A DNA stretch of 64,000 bases from JAFGOG01 sp034429215 (GCA_034429215.1 DAOUGI010000089.1:45789-109788), one strand, 5' to 3'. Counted from the first letter of the stretch, positions 1-9,098 are shown. The notes: a model not told the origin generated them from the letters alone. Made by a program: numbers and translations.

Positions 1-2206
1 CCGGATAGTCGGGGCCATAGCCGCGGATGATGTCACCCAAGCCGGCGCTGCGTGCCCAAAGGGCCACTGCCTCGCCGTCGGCCTTGCTGGCGTAGGCATA
101 GACTCCGGCGCTGCCGCCATTCGTGCTCTGGCTTTCGCCCCACACGCCGTTGGTGGCGCCCTGGATGGACAGGCCGTACACGCCGGTGGCGTTGGTAGTG
201 CTGCTGTCGGTTGCGGCCCAGATACCGAAGGTTCGGCCGCTGTCGCCGACGGCCCAGAAGCGGCCGGCCGCGGCCTGGTCGCTCGTGCTGTTGTTCGCGC
301 CATAGACGCCGGAGTTCAGTCCGCTGTTGCCTTTGGCCCAGAAAAAGCCGGCCGCGGCGTTGTCACCCGAGCTGTGATTCACGCTGTACACGCCGTAGGT
401 CTGGCCACTGTAAGCCGCAGCGTTGGCGTACACACCCTTGCCCGAGTCCGCGCGGCTCTCGCCATAGAGACCGACCCCCTGGCCAATGACGTTGGTGGCG
501 ACGCCGACCGTGCCGGTCATGCTGGCCGTGCCATACACGCCGGTGCCGCTGGCGCTCAGACTTTCGCCGCGCACGCCAATCGTCTTGCCGGTGGACGCGG
601 CGGCGTAGCCATGCACCCCCCGCGCGCCGTCGGCCGTGCTGTCGTTGTAGCCCCATACCCCCGACGTCTGGCCGGTGGCGCCTTTGGCCCAGCCCAACAC
701 ACCGCTCGAGTTGTTGGCGGTATAATCGGTGGTGCCCCACACGCCATCGCCGCTGTTGGAATCCCCCCACACGCCCACATCGCCGGCGGTGGCTACGCTG
801 CTGGCCGCTCCGCCGATCCCTTTGACTCCGACCCAGGGGCTTTCCCCAAACACGCCATAGTCAGAGCTGCTGGCGGTCGAGCCCGACACTCCATTGCCAT
901 TGGTGCTCGCTCCGCTCACGCCGTCCCGGTGCGTGCTCTCGCCCCGGACGCCGTAGCCGCTGGCGCCGGTGCTCCGGCCATAGACGCCGTAGGTGGCGCC
1001 GCTGGGGTCGGTGCCTTCGCCATAGACTCCATAAAAGCCGCCCTTGCCATACACTCCCCGGCCCGACAGCGAGGTCGCTTCGCCGTACACGCCATAGGTC
1101 GTGCCACTCGTTGCCGTCGCATAGCCATACACCCCCCGCGCCCCGTTGCTGCTGCTCCGATTCGAGCCATAGACGCCGTAGGTGGCGCCGCTGGCGGCGT
1201 TGGCCCAGCCCCGCACCCCGGTGGACTGGTCGGCGCTGCTGTCGGTCACCCCCCACACGCCGTCGCCGGTGGCGCTGTCGCCCCACACCCCCACGTCTAC
1301 ACCGGGCCCAGTGCTGGCGGCCGTGTCGCCCACGCCGCGCACGCCGACCTTGGGGCCTTCGCCGTAGACGCCATAGCCGTCGGCGCTGTTGGTCAGGCCA
1401 TGGACGCCATAGGTCACGCCGCTGCTCCCTCGGGCTTCAAAGTGGCCGCCCTCGCCGCCGTCGGCTATGCTGCTGTTCACAACGTACGCGCCAAAGGCCT
1501 GCCCCCCGTTGGCCCCAACTCCGGCCAGCAACCCGACACTGCTGTCGGCGCTGCTCCGATTGGCAGCGTACACGGCAGCGGTCATCCCGGCGTTTTCAGC
1601 GACCTCAAAGGAGCCCGCCGCGTCCTCGAGCGTTGAGCTGTTGGTCTTGGCATAGATGCCGCCGCCCTGGCCGGTGTTGCTCACGCTGATCAGGAAATCG
1701 TCGTCGCTCTCTTCGCTGCGCACCCGGCGGCTGCGCTGGGCAAAAGCGTTGGCCCGCAGTTGGCTGGGCGGATCCATCACCGTATAGGTCTCGTCCACGC
1801 CGTCGCAACTGGCGTTATCGTCCGACACCCCGATTTCCAGATAGAGGGTGTCGCTGTCGAACATCAACACCGCCGGGATCGGCTCGACACTGCCCAGGGC
1901 CACCGTGAACAGACCGGCCTTGTAGGTGCCGCTCTCGGTGGTCACGCCGTGATACTCATGGCCGGCGCTGACGGGCCATACTTTGCTGGTGGTGCAGCTC
2001 GCCTCGCTGCTGGCGTCGGTGCACATCCGAAACCTCATGCAATGGGTCTCGCCGCCGCGGGGGTCGCCGCCGCTGTCCAGCAATCGTCCCTGGAAACCCA
2101 TCGTCTCCGGCCCGGTCTGGGCCAGGCCTGGCACGCTGGACACCAGGATCGCCAGGATGGTCAACACGGCCGCCACTCTGTGCCAACTGCTCTTCTTTTG
2201 ATTCAT
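1..2206 (-). CDS. Secreted GVYG-repeat protein, 3' end outside the window
   Basis: The frame stays open from the ATG to the left edge (735 codons), so the C-terminus is missing. The start is preceded by GGAGGAG. Residues 1 to about 28 form a signal peptide (basic MNQKK, hydrophobic core, GLAQ). About 170 residues without repeats follow, beginning TMGFQGRLLDSGGDPR, a type seen at the N-terminus of many bacterial secreted tail-fibre-like proteins. The rest is built of short units GV(Y/W/R/V/F)G separated by Ser/Thr/Asn/Asp/Ala-rich loops, for instance TYGVYGEATSLSGRGVYG. A longer period of 172 residues is superimposed. I infer an extracellular beta-rich (beta-solenoid-like) surface protein; no enzymatic motif is visible. 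Several long open frames on the other strand arise from the biased repeat codons. Confidence 0.8.
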   Translation of the reverse strand, partial: MNQKKSSWHRVAAVLTILAILVSSVPGLAQTGPETMGFQGRLLDSGGDPRGGETHCMRFRMCTDASSEASCTTSKVWPVSAGHEYHGVTTESGTYKAGLFTVALGSVEPIPAVLMFDSDTLYLEIGVSDDNASCDGVDETYTVMDPPSQLRANAFAQRSRRVRSEESDDDFLISVSNTGQGGGIYAKTNSSTLEDAAGSFEVAENAGMTAAVYAANRSSADSSVGLLAGVGANGGQAFGAYVVNSSIADGGEGGHFEARGSSGVTYGVHGLTNSADGYGVYGEGPKVGVRGVGDTAASTGPGVDVGVWGDSATGDGVWGVTDSSADQSTGVRGWANAASGATYGVYGSNRSSSNGARGVYGYATATSGTTYGVYGEATSLSGRGVYGKGGFYGVYGEGTDPSGATYGVYGRSTGASGYGVRGESTHRDGVSGASTNGNGVSGSTASSSDYGVFGESPWVGVKGIGGAASSVATAGDVGVWGDSNSGDGVWGTTDYTANNSSGVLGWAKGATGQTSGVWGYNDSTADGARGVHGYAAASTGKTIGVRGESLSASGTGVYGTASMTGTVGVATNVIGQGVGLYGESRADSGKGVYANAAAYSGQTYGVYSVNHSSGDNAAAGFFWAKGNSGLNSGVYGANNSTSDQAAAGRFWAVGDSGRTFGIWAATDSSTTNATGVYGLSIQGATNGVWGESQSTNGGSAGVYAYASKADGEAVALWARSAGLGDIIRGYGPDYP
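518..1348 (-). repeat. 172-residue internal duplication within the GVYG-repeat protein
   Basis: The unit beginning VGVRGVGDTAAS (reading down from 1348) and the unit beginning VGVKGIGGAASS (reading down from 832) start exactly 516 bp, or 172 codons, apart. They align over roughly 105 residues through the shared landmarks DVGVWGDS, GDGVWG, GARGV and GYA. The DNA has diverged substantially, so this is an old duplication lying over the short GVYG repeat. Confidence 0.6.
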
Positions 2207-2267
2207 TGTGTTCTCCTCCATTCTCCTTTGGATTGGTTAACCGTTCATTTGGCTCGCTTTGTTACCG

Positions 2268-2483
2268 TCATTTCAGGCCTTTGCGGTCGGGTTCAGCCAG
2301 TCGCCCGGCCCGCTCTTCGATAAAGGCCAGCAGCTCGTCGATCCCGCGCACCGAGGCCGACTCGCCCGTGCCGGCGTGCTGCACCCAGCCCTGCCAGCCG
2401 GGCTGGCCCCGCTCGCGCCAGATGCGGACGACGAACGAGTCTCTCTGTATAGTCTGCGGCCTGGACCGATGCTCCTCGCTCAT
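2268..2483 (-). CDS. Small conserved-looking hypothetical protein (71 aa)
   Basis: The protein reads MSEEHRSRPQTIQRDSFVVR and continues with a Trp-rich stretch (IWRE, GWQGWVQH) and an amphipathic C-terminal helix (GIDELLAFIEERAGRL). From memory this RDSFVVRIW...GWVQH type recurs as a stand-alone small protein in Anaerolineae; I know of no function. The start at MSEEH was chosen over longer frames because those run back through the hairpin just upstream. No good ribosome binding site is visible for either start. A cytoplasmic single-domain protein is likely (no signal peptide or membrane segment). It might be an adaptor for the neighbouring BTAD regulator, but that is speculation. Confidence 0.5.
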   Translation of the reverse strand: MSEEHRSRPQTIQRDSFVVRIWRERGQPGWQGWVQHAGTGESASVRGIDELLAFIEERAGRLAEPDRKGLK

Positions 2484-2487
2484 AAGA

Positions 2488-2517
2488 AAACTGCCACCCA
2501 TTTCTAGGTGGCAGTTT
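2488..2517. repeat. Perfect 11-bp inverted repeat abutting a start codon
   Basis: AAACTGCCACC and GGTGGCAGTTT flank an 8-nt loop. The hairpin lies 4 nt upstream of the ATG of the 71-aa protein and occupies the place where a ribosome binding site would be. It could be a translational control hairpin, a regulator site, or the terminator of whatever lay upstream; on the minus strand it is followed by TTTTCTT. Confidence 0.6.
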
Positions 2518-2583
2518 AGCACAGGGCTGTCTCTCGATTGTCTCGGATGAAGGAAGGGGTGTCGAAACCTTGCGATCACTCCA
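2512..2583. repeat. 72-bp dispersed intergenic repeat, copy A
   Basis: The first 36 bp are identical to copy B about 2.6 kb away, and the remaining 36 bp differ at only a few positions, ending in the same CCTTGCGATCACTCCA. In both copies the last bases read, on the minus strand, as GGAG followed by a TGA stop, so each sits at the 3' end of a minus-strand reading frame. Confidence 0.75.
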
Positions 2584-2621
2584 GGCGGGCCGCCAGGGCT
2601 AGTAACCTCTCTACGAGGAAA

Positions 2622-2798
2622 TCACTGATCCCCTCTCAACCAACCTGGATCACGGTCCTCCGGTCCAACAGCCAGCTTCGCTCTGATCGCGAGGAGCGCC
2701 AACGACCAGTCAAAGGCCGCTTCATCTGCTCTGCCAATGCCTATCACCCCAAGCCGCGCGTCATGGCTATGACCAGACAGGAGCTCCACCGGTACCAT
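2622..2798 (-). pseudogene. Possible decayed or very small ORF (58 codons)
   Basis: This stretch between the small protein gene and the kelch-like gene would otherwise be empty. It contains an ATG-initiated frame starting MVPVELLSGHSHDARLGVIG and continuing with RADEAAFDWSLALLAIRAKL, an amphipathic, protein-like composition. After its stop another frame continues as SDFLVERLLALAARLE followed by TGA at the edge of repeat copy A. This suggests the frameshifted 3' end of an older gene. No family recognised and no ribosome binding site seen. The remaining bases up to the next gene (2799-2953) show nothing clear. Confidence 0.25.
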
Positions 2799-2953
2799 GC
2801 TGTATGGCCTCGCCTGCTATTCCCTCCGAAAATGATTGCACCGCCGGATTCTCAGTGACCTGGACAAAGACCGAAGAGCAGGGCTCTGCCCAGCGTGACA
2901 CAAACGTTGAGGGCCAGCGGGATACCCCGATTGGCCCTCGTTTCACACGCCGC

Positions 2954-5032
2954 CTAGTGGTTCTTGACCGCGAGCGGCAGATAGACGCGATAGTACTCTG
3001 GCACGCACCAGCCGTCCAGCCACTCGTGCGGCGGCGGGCTGATCGCCCCCGAGCCGGCCGAGCCGCCAAAGCTCCACAGCGCGCCGTCCGCCATACCGCC
3101 GCCGGCGCCGGTCGTGGCCTGGTTCAGCGTCGCCTGGAACTGCACCCAGCGATCGGCGTTCGGATCATAGTACCAGGTCGTGTCCTGCACGCCGCTCAGG
3201 TTGCCCAGGTCGCCGCCCCACCAAAAGACGCCGCCGCCCGGCGCCACCGCGCCCAGCGGCGATTCCTTGCCGGCGCCGGCGGGCAGGCCGGCCCGGGCCA
3301 GCCAATAGTTGCCGGCCGAGCTGTATTCAAAAAAAGCGCTGCTGCCGCTATAGTCGCCGCCGACGAACAGCTTGCCCTGGCCAACCGCTGCGCCGGGGAA
3401 GCGCAGGGTGGTCAGCAGTGGCGCAAGCTGCGTCCAGCTCGTTCCGTCGAAGGCAAAGTGCTGGGCGCTGGTGCAGTTGTTGGTCCCGCAGCCGGCGACG
3501 ACGTGCAGCAGCCCGCCCGTCACGCCGCCGGCGGCGCCCCCGGCGCCGCCGGCAGTACCGGGGATCGCCGCCGCCGCCGCCCAGGTGTTGGCGCCGGGGT
3601 TGTAGCACTGCGTGGCGTAGGTGCCGCCCCAGTCGCCGGCCGTCGTCGTAAAGCCGCCGGCCACGCAGAACCGGCCGCCGATGTAGCCGCCCACCGCGCC
3701 GAACACCGGCGTCGGCAGGCCGGCGATCGCCGTCCAGTTCTGTGAGGCAATGTCGTACTTGAGCGCGGCGCCGGTCACCGCGCCCGCCGCGTCCAGCCCC
3801 CCGGCGTAAAAACAGGTCCCGGACGTGCCATAGTCATCGGTGCAGGCAAAGGCCATCCGGTAGGTGGAGCTTGCCCCCGAGTTGGGCACCGTGTCCCAGT
3901 CGTCCGCCGCGGCGGTCTGGATCTGCGCCGTGTCGCTGTAGGTGTCGCTCTGATCGGTGGCCGTCACCGTCAGCAGGTCCCGCCGGTTGCACCCCGTGCC
4001 GGCCGGGATGGTCACCTGCACCGTGAACTGGCTCGAACCGCCGTTGGCCACCGGCCCGATCTGGGCCGGGCCGCTGACCGGCCACACGCTGTCGTAGGTC
4101 AGGTCAAAGGTCTCGTCGTGGCCGACCAGGTTATGGATATCCACCAGGTAAAAGGCCGTGGCGCCCGGTGCGGCGTTGCCCTGTTGGAAGGGCGGCTCCA
4201 GCCGCACCTCGGGCGCGTCGGCCGCACACAACCAGCTCAGCGCCTGGCCAAGCACCTCGGCCCGCTGCCCGACGGTGTCGATCCACTCCACCGGCCAGGC
4301 GTAGAAAACCGTCTCCCACGCCCCGCCGTCCAGGTTGGCCGAGTTGTTGTGAGCCGTGGCGCTAAAGCGGAACGGCTCGTCGGCGCCGGGAGCGGCGTTG
4401 ACATAGTCGTTGAACGGACCTTGACCGCCGTCGGCCGGCCAGTAGACGGCATAGTCGTCGGGCCGGACCATGGCGTACGGCCCCAGCCCGCCGCCCACCG
4501 GGTTGCCGGCATTGCCCACCGGGTCCAGCTCGATCTGGTCGTTGGTCATGTCCGACACGCCCAGGTAAGATTGCATAAACGAAGAGATCGTTCCCCTCTC
4601 AAAGTAATAGTCCAGTGACGACAGCAAGAAACTGCCGCCGCCGTCCAGGTAGGCGGCCACCTGGGTCTCATTGTCGGCCGTAAAAACGCCGCCCGAATAG
4701 GCAGAGCCGGTGAACCAGATCACCACGTTGTAGCCGGCCATGTCGGCCGCCGCCGGCTGGCCCTGGATGACCGTGTCCCACACGCCGTAGGAATAGCCCA
4801 GCAGGTCCAGCGCCGAGGCATAGTACGGCCGGCCGCCGTTGTTAGGAGGTGTGGAACCAAAATCCCAGTCGTCGTCCACCACCAGTACGTTGCAAGCGGC
4901 CGGACCGGCCGGGCGTTGCGCCTGGCCGGCGACCTGCATCGACGGGGCATGGGTCGCCTGGACAGGCGCCGGCGCCGCGACCAGGACCAGTGATAACAGC
5001 ACTACGATGGCAAGCAAGATCCTTGGTTTCAT
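2954..5032 (-). CDS. Secreted multidomain protein with kelch-like repeats
   Basis: The start MKPRILLAIVVLLSLVLVAA is preferred because AAGGAAGGG lies just upstream; 20 upstream residues in frame lack signal-peptide character. Domains in order: signal peptide (to about residue 30); a Rossmann-like or ThuA/GATase-like segment beginning CNVLVVDDDWD and containing GYNVVIWFTGSAY, typical of secreted proteins that read an event as a DJ-1/ThuA-like fold; an Ig-like NEW3-type domain (FDLTYDSVWPVSGPAQIG); then kelch-like repeats with GG pairs and paired aromatic/W residues (GGYIGGRFCVAGG, WYYDPNADRW). The C-terminus YRVYLPLAVKNH resembles the YLPLVxK tail common on Chloroflexota secreted proteins, probably a sorting or anchoring signal. 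Function unknown; likely extracellular or cell surface. Confidence 0.75.
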   Translation of the reverse strand: MKPRILLAIVVLLSLVLVAAPAPVQATHAPSMQVAGQAQRPAGPAACNVLVVDDDWDFGSTPPNNGGRPYYASALDLLGYSYGVWDTVIQGQPAAADMAGYNVVIWFTGSAYSGGVFTADNETQVAAYLDGGGSFLLSSLDYYFERGTISSFMQSYLGVSDMTNDQIELDPVGNAGNPVGGGLGPYAMVRPDDYAVYWPADGGQGPFNDYVNAAPGADEPFRFSATAHNNSANLDGGAWETVFYAWPVEWIDTVGQRAEVLGQALSWLCAADAPEVRLEPPFQQGNAAPGATAFYLVDIHNLVGHDETFDLTYDSVWPVSGPAQIGPVANGGSSQFTVQVTIPAGTGCNRRDLLTVTATDQSDTYSDTAQIQTAAADDWDTVPNSGASSTYRMAFACTDDYGTSGTCFYAGGLDAAGAVTGAALKYDIASQNWTAIAGLPTPVFGAVGGYIGGRFCVAGGFTTTAGDWGGTYATQCYNPGANTWAAAAAIPGTAGGAGGAAGGVTGGLLHVVAGCGTNNCTSAQHFAFDGTSWTQLAPLLTTLRFPGAAVGQGKLFVGGDYSGSSAFFEYSSAGNYWLARAGLPAGAGKESPLGAVAPGGGVFWWGGDLGNLSGVQDTTWYYDPNADRWVQFQATLNQATTGAGGGMADGALWSFGGSAGSGAISPPPHEWLDGWCVPEYYRVYLPLAVKNH

Positions 5033-5122
5033 GGTTGTCCCTTCCTTTTTTTGAGATATTTGCAGCCCCCAGGGCCTGGCGGCAACAATCATAGCATCGA
5101 CTCCTTTCCAGTTTCTGGGAGA

Positions 5123-5194
5123 CAGTTTAGCACAGGGCTGTCTCTCGATTGTCTCGGAAGGGAGGAAAGGGGTCAGAACCTTGCGATCACTCCA
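5123..5194. repeat. 72-bp dispersed intergenic repeat, copy B
   Basis: This copy spans the last codon and stop of the BTAD regulator gene and the spacer toward the kelch-like gene. It can fold, on the minus strand, into GAGACAG / CTGTCTC with a 12-nt loop, which could act as a weak terminator for the regulator gene. Copy A lies between other genes without this exact stem, which argues that the repeat itself, not the stem, was copied. Confidence 0.75.
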
Positions 5195-8100
5195 CGCTGT
5201 TGGCCTGCTGGCGGCTTCCCCGCGTCTCGACCGGGCGACCTGCCCGGCGCAGGGCCGCCAGGTCGCGCCGGACCGTGGGCTGGCTCACCGCCAGCGCCGC
5301 CGCCAGGTCGTCCACCGTGGGGGCCGCGCCCTGCTCGGCCGCTTCGCCCAGCAGCCGGCTCAGCCGGGCCTGGCGCCGGTCCGCATTGCCGGCCACGGCC
5401 TCGTCTTCAGGCGTCTCTACCGTCCAGGTCACGTCCACATACTCGTCGTCGCGCAGCGGCCGGCCGGTGGGCGCGCCGGCCCGGGGCAGCCGGACGGCCA
5501 GGCGCCGGGGCTCGTACGCCTCCCAGGCGGCCACGATCTGGCGGTGGAGGGGCACATCCTCGATATAGCCGCGCTGCCAGGCCGGGTCGGTCAGCGTCGC
5601 ATAGCGCGCCTGCACCTGGGCGTAGGCGCGCTCCAGGGCGGCGCGCGCCGCCTCGGGGTCGCCGGCGGCGGCCATGATCTGGTAGTGGTGCCAGTAGACG
5701 TCGAGGCTCGGTGTGACCTCGGGCTGGGATTCCATCTCGGCCATCGCCTGCCTGGACAGGTGCGCCGCCGTCGCCAGGTCGCCCAGCCGGTGGTGGGCGG
5801 CAGCCAGGAAAGAGCGTGTGGTGGTCTGGTAATAGGCATAGCCGCTGGCCTCATACTCCTTCAGGCACTGCTCGAACTGTTCTACAGCCCGGTCATGGGC
5901 GCCGGCAGCCAGCGCCAGCTCCCCGGCCCGAAAGTGAACGGTGGCCAGCAGGTAGACGGAATTGAGCTGGCGGGCGAGCTGTTCCGCCCGGTCCAGCGCC
6001 TCGGCTGCCGCGTCGTATTGCCCGGCGTTGGTCAGCAGCTCGGCCAGGCTCGACAGCATGCGTGCCTCGTCGTCGGCCAGCGACAGCTCGCGGGCCAGCG
6101 GCAGCCCTTCGGCCAGGACCCGCTGAGCCTGGGCAAGCTGGCCGGTCGCCTTGTAACGGGAGCTGAGGTTGAGCAGCGAGATCACCTGGCCGTGCTGGTA
6201 GCCGATCTGGCCAAAGATCGCCAGCGCCTGCTCGGAAGCGTCGATGGCCGGCCCATAGTCGCCCAGCGCGCTGCACGCCAGGCTTAGATTGTTGAGGGCT
6301 ACCCCCTCGTAGTAGCGGTGGCCGATGGCCCGCATGTGGGCCAGCATCGCCCGGCAATGGTCGGCCTCGGCCTGGTGGTTGCCCTGGGCCCGGGCGATCC
6401 AGGCCATGGCGTTGTGGACGCGCGCTGCGGCAAGGGGATCGTCGCGGGCCTGCGCTGTTTCGAGGGCGATCTGGGCGGTTTCCTGGGCCTTGTCCAGGTC
6501 GCCCATGTCGCGGTAGGTCATGACCAGGCCGACGTATATGTCAACCGCTTCGGCGGCGCTGGCCTGCTGGGTGTCGAGGGCGCGCTGATAGGCCTCCAGG
6601 GCCGGAGCGCTGTGCCCCTGCTGCTTCCAGGCCGTGCCGATCGTCAGCCACGCGCGCGTCTCAGCGCGCCGCAGATTGTGCTCCTGGGCCAGGGCCAGGG
6701 CTTTTTCTGCTGCCTGCCGCGCCGCCTCGTACTCGCTGGCTGCTTTGTAGAGGTATTCGGCCTGCTGCAACAGCGCCTCTGCCTGCCGCTCCGGCTCGCT
6801 CACCGAGCCGGCCAGGCTCAGCATCGCCTCCACGTCGGCCCGGCAGGCTTCCTGCTCCCCCCGCTGATACAGCAGGGGACAGCGGGCTGCCAGCAGGTCC
6901 AGGTGACGTCCGGCCCTCTCGGCTGCGGGGAAGGGTTGGTGTTCTTGCAGGATGGCCACCGCTTGCCCGTAGGCTTGCAGGGCAGCCTCGGCGGCGTACA
7001 CCGCCGCCGCCTCCCGGCCGGCCGCGGCGTAGGCATCCACCGCCCGGTCCCACACCTCGCCCTGGGCCAGGTGGTAGGCCAGGGCGGCGTGCCCTGGCAG
7101 CGGGCCGGGCGGCCGGGCTTCCAGGGCGGCGGCCGCCCGGCGGTGGATCGCTTTGCGCTCCTCTGCGCCGATGGAGCGGTAGGCGATGCGCCGGATTTCG
7201 TCGTGGCCGAATTCATAAACAGCCGGTCGCTCCACCAGGAGCTGGCGCCGCGCCAGGTTGGCGACCGCCGCCACCAGCCTGGCCGTCTCTTGCTCGCCGG
7301 TCTCCTGGAGGAGGTGAAAGTCAAACCGGTCGCCCAGCACAGCCGCCGTTTCCAGCGCCGCCCGCTCGTCGGGCTTGAGCAGCGCCAGGCGGTGGGCGAT
7401 GACCCGCTCCACGGCGGCCGGCGCCGCCATCTCGCGGTAGTCGGCCGTCGTCTCGTCCCACGGCGTGCTCCATTCCCCCTGCTCGTTCTGAAAGAGCAGC
7501 CCGTCGTCGTACAGCGCCCTCAGTACCTCCAGGACAAAGAGCGGATTGCCGCCCGTTTCCCGGTGCAGGCGCGCCGCAAACAGGGGAGCCGGCCGGCGCA
7601 TGCCCAGGCTGCGCCGGACCAGCTCGTCGGTTGCCTTGGCGTCCAGCGGCGCCAGCGCCAGCCGCTGGCGCAGGCCGGCCCGGTGCAGGGCCTGGAGCTT
7701 TTGCCACACGGCCGGCCGGCTGCGGGCCTCGTCGCCCCGGTACGAGCCGGCGATCAGCACCCGCTGCCCTCGCAGCCGCTGGCCAACCGCGGCCAGCATC
7801 TCCAGGCTGTCCTCGTCGGCCCAGTGGAGGTCTTCCAGCACTACCATCAGCGGCGCCGCCTGCGACCATGCCGCCAGCAATTGGCCCATGGCGTTGACCA
7901 GCCGCTCCTGTTCCCGCTCGGGCTCTATCCGCGGCGGGGTAGGTAAACCGGGCAGCGCGGCGGCCAGCCCGGGCAACAGGGGACACAACACTTGCAGCCA
8001 GATGTGGTCTACCAACCGCGACCACTGTTCGGCGCGCAGCGGCGAGATGGCGCCCTGAAGGGCCTCGACCCACGGGGCAAAGGGGGCTGCGCCCGCAGCT

Positions 8101-9098
8101 TCGCGGCAGCGCCCCCACAACACCTGGACGTCGCGCCACTCGGCGTCGCGGGCCGCCTCTTGCAGCAGGCGGGTCTTGCCCACGCCGGCCTCGCCTTCGA
8201 TCAGCGCCAGGCCTCCCAGGCCGTTGGCCGCCGCCTCCAGGTGGGCCGTGAGCGCGGTCCGTTCCTCCTCGCGGCCGACGAGGCCCATCGGCCGGGAGCG
8301 GGCGGCCGGTGCCGGCGATTGGAACAGGCCGGGCGCCGGCTGCGGCAAATAGGGCGCCTTCTCCTGCGAGCCCTGCCGGGCGATCTCCTGGACCAGGGCG
8401 ACCGTCTCGCTCGACGGTTCGGCGTCCAGCTCCTCCTTGAGCGCCTGCCGGCAGACCTCGAACTGTTTGAGCGCCTCGGCGTCGCGGCCCAGCAGGTGGC
8501 ACAGGCGCATCACCTCGCAGTGTGCCTCCTCCCGCCACGGGTCTTCGGCCGCCAACCGCCGGGCGTGAAGCAGGGCGTGCTCGTACTCGCCCCGCTGCTT
8601 GTCGGCCTCCACCAGCCGCTCCAGCGCCGCCAGGAACAGATCGCGCAGCCGTTCCCGCTCGGCGAGCGCCCATTCGTCGTAGAATCCGGCCAGCAGCTCG
8701 CCCCGGTACAGGTCGGCGGCCCGGTGCAGGCTGCCGGCGGCCAGCGCGGCCTCCTGTGTTCCGGCGCCGGCTGCCTGCCGCTCAAACTCCTCCACGTCGA
8801 GCCACAGCGGCAGGTCGGGGTCGATCTGGATTGTATCCCCTTCGGCCTGAAGAACAGGCTGCGGGTCGAGCGCGCGGCGGATCTGCCACAGTGCCTGCGT
8901 CAGGCGTCGCCGGGCCGTCGCATCGGGCAAATCGGGCCAAAAGGTGCCGGCCAGCAGGTCGCGGGTGTGAGGGCGGTCGCGATGGATGGCCAGGTAGGCG
9001 AACAAGGAACGCGCCGCCGCGCCAGAGATGGGCGGCAGAGGCCGCTCGTCCCAGAAAAGAGCCAATCCTCCGAGTAGCTGGACGCGCAGCGTCGGCAT
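5187..9098 (-). CDS. SARP/BTAD-family transcriptional activator with AAA ATPase and TPR domains
   Basis: A 1303-residue regulator. Residues 1-95 are an OmpR-type winged helix (PTLRVQLLGGLALFWDERPL; RRRLTQALWQIRRAL). Residues about 100-245 are the bacterial transcriptional activation domain. Residues about 272-560 are an AAA/STAND ATPase with Walker A GEAGVGKT (302-309) and Walker B VVLEDLHWAD (419-428). Then follow many TPR-like helices (ALALAQEHNLRRAETRAWLT; GVALNNLSLACSALGDYGPA). The C-terminus adds a second small helix-turn-helix (VDDLAAALAVSQPTVRRDLA). The start has GGAG 8 nt upstream. Such proteins are ligand- or ATP-gated activators; the target is unknown, with the flanking secreted-protein genes as candidates. 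Architecture is confident, role is not. Confidence 0.92.
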   Translation of the reverse strand: MPTLRVQLLGGLALFWDERPLPPISGAAARSLFAYLAIHRDRPHTRDLLAGTFWPDLPDATARRRLTQALWQIRRALDPQPVLQAEGDTIQIDPDLPLWLDVEEFERQAAGAGTQEAALAAGSLHRAADLYRGELLAGFYDEWALAERERLRDLFLAALERLVEADKQRGEYEHALLHARRLAAEDPWREEAHCEVMRLCHLLGRDAEALKQFEVCRQALKEELDAEPSSETVALVQEIARQGSQEKAPYLPQPAPGLFQSPAPAARSRPMGLVGREEERTALTAHLEAAANGLGGLALIEGEAGVGKTRLLQEAARDAEWRDVQVLWGRCREAAGAAPFAPWVEALQGAISPLRAEQWSRLVDHIWLQVLCPLLPGLAAALPGLPTPPRIEPEREQERLVNAMGQLLAAWSQAAPLMVVLEDLHWADEDSLEMLAAVGQRLRGQRVLIAGSYRGDEARSRPAVWQKLQALHRAGLRQRLALAPLDAKATDELVRRSLGMRRPAPLFAARLHRETGGNPLFVLEVLRALYDDGLLFQNEQGEWSTPWDETTADYREMAAPAAVERVIAHRLALLKPDERAALETAAVLGDRFDFHLLQETGEQETARLVAAVANLARRQLLVERPAVYEFGHDEIRRIAYRSIGAEERKAIHRRAAAALEARPPGPLPGHAALAYHLAQGEVWDRAVDAYAAAGREAAAVYAAEAALQAYGQAVAILQEHQPFPAAERAGRHLDLLAARCPLLYQRGEQEACRADVEAMLSLAGSVSEPERQAEALLQQAEYLYKAASEYEAARQAAEKALALAQEHNLRRAETRAWLTIGTAWKQQGHSAPALEAYQRALDTQQASAAEAVDIYVGLVMTYRDMGDLDKAQETAQIALETAQARDDPLAAARVHNAMAWIARAQGNHQAEADHCRAMLAHMRAIGHRYYEGVALNNLSLACSALGDYGPAIDASEQALAIFGQIGYQHGQVISLLNLSSRYKATGQLAQAQRVLAEGLPLARELSLADDEARMLSSLAELLTNAGQYDAAAEALDRAEQLARQLNSVYLLATVHFRAGELALAAGAHDRAVEQFEQCLKEYEASGYAYYQTTTRSFLAAAHHRLGDLATAAHLSRQAMAEMESQPEVTPSLDVYWHHYQIMAAAGDPEAARAALERAYAQVQARYATLTDPAWQRGYIEDVPLHRQIVAAWEAYEPRRLAVRLPRAGAPTGRPLRDDEYVDVTWTVETPEDEAVAGNADRRQARLSRLLGEAAEQGAAPTVDDLAAALAVSQPTVRRDLAALRRAGRPVETRGSRQQANSVE

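Noticed and set aside
374..1636. Long plus-strand ORF of 420 codons, and shorter minus-strand ORFs in the first 1.7 kb
   Set aside because: They are other-frame readings of the GVYG-repeat gene, whose own frame is open to the window edge with a signal peptide and ribosome binding site; the shadow proteins are Ala/His/Gly-rich without domains.
1..1700. CRISPR-like or DNA-level tandem repeats
   Set aside because: The periodicity is at codon level (GVYG) with variable spacing and no constant repeat/spacer length.
2767..3069. 100-codon minus-strand ORF overlapping the end of the kelch-like gene
   Set aside because: Arg-rich start lies in the overlapping gene's other frame; only its last 35 codons look protein-like, and no start fits there.
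5181..9077. Large plus-strand ORFs (368, 542 and 361 codons) opposite the BTAD gene
   Set aside because: High-GC antisense shadows: low-complexity composition, no start context, and the minus strand encodes a complete known architecture.
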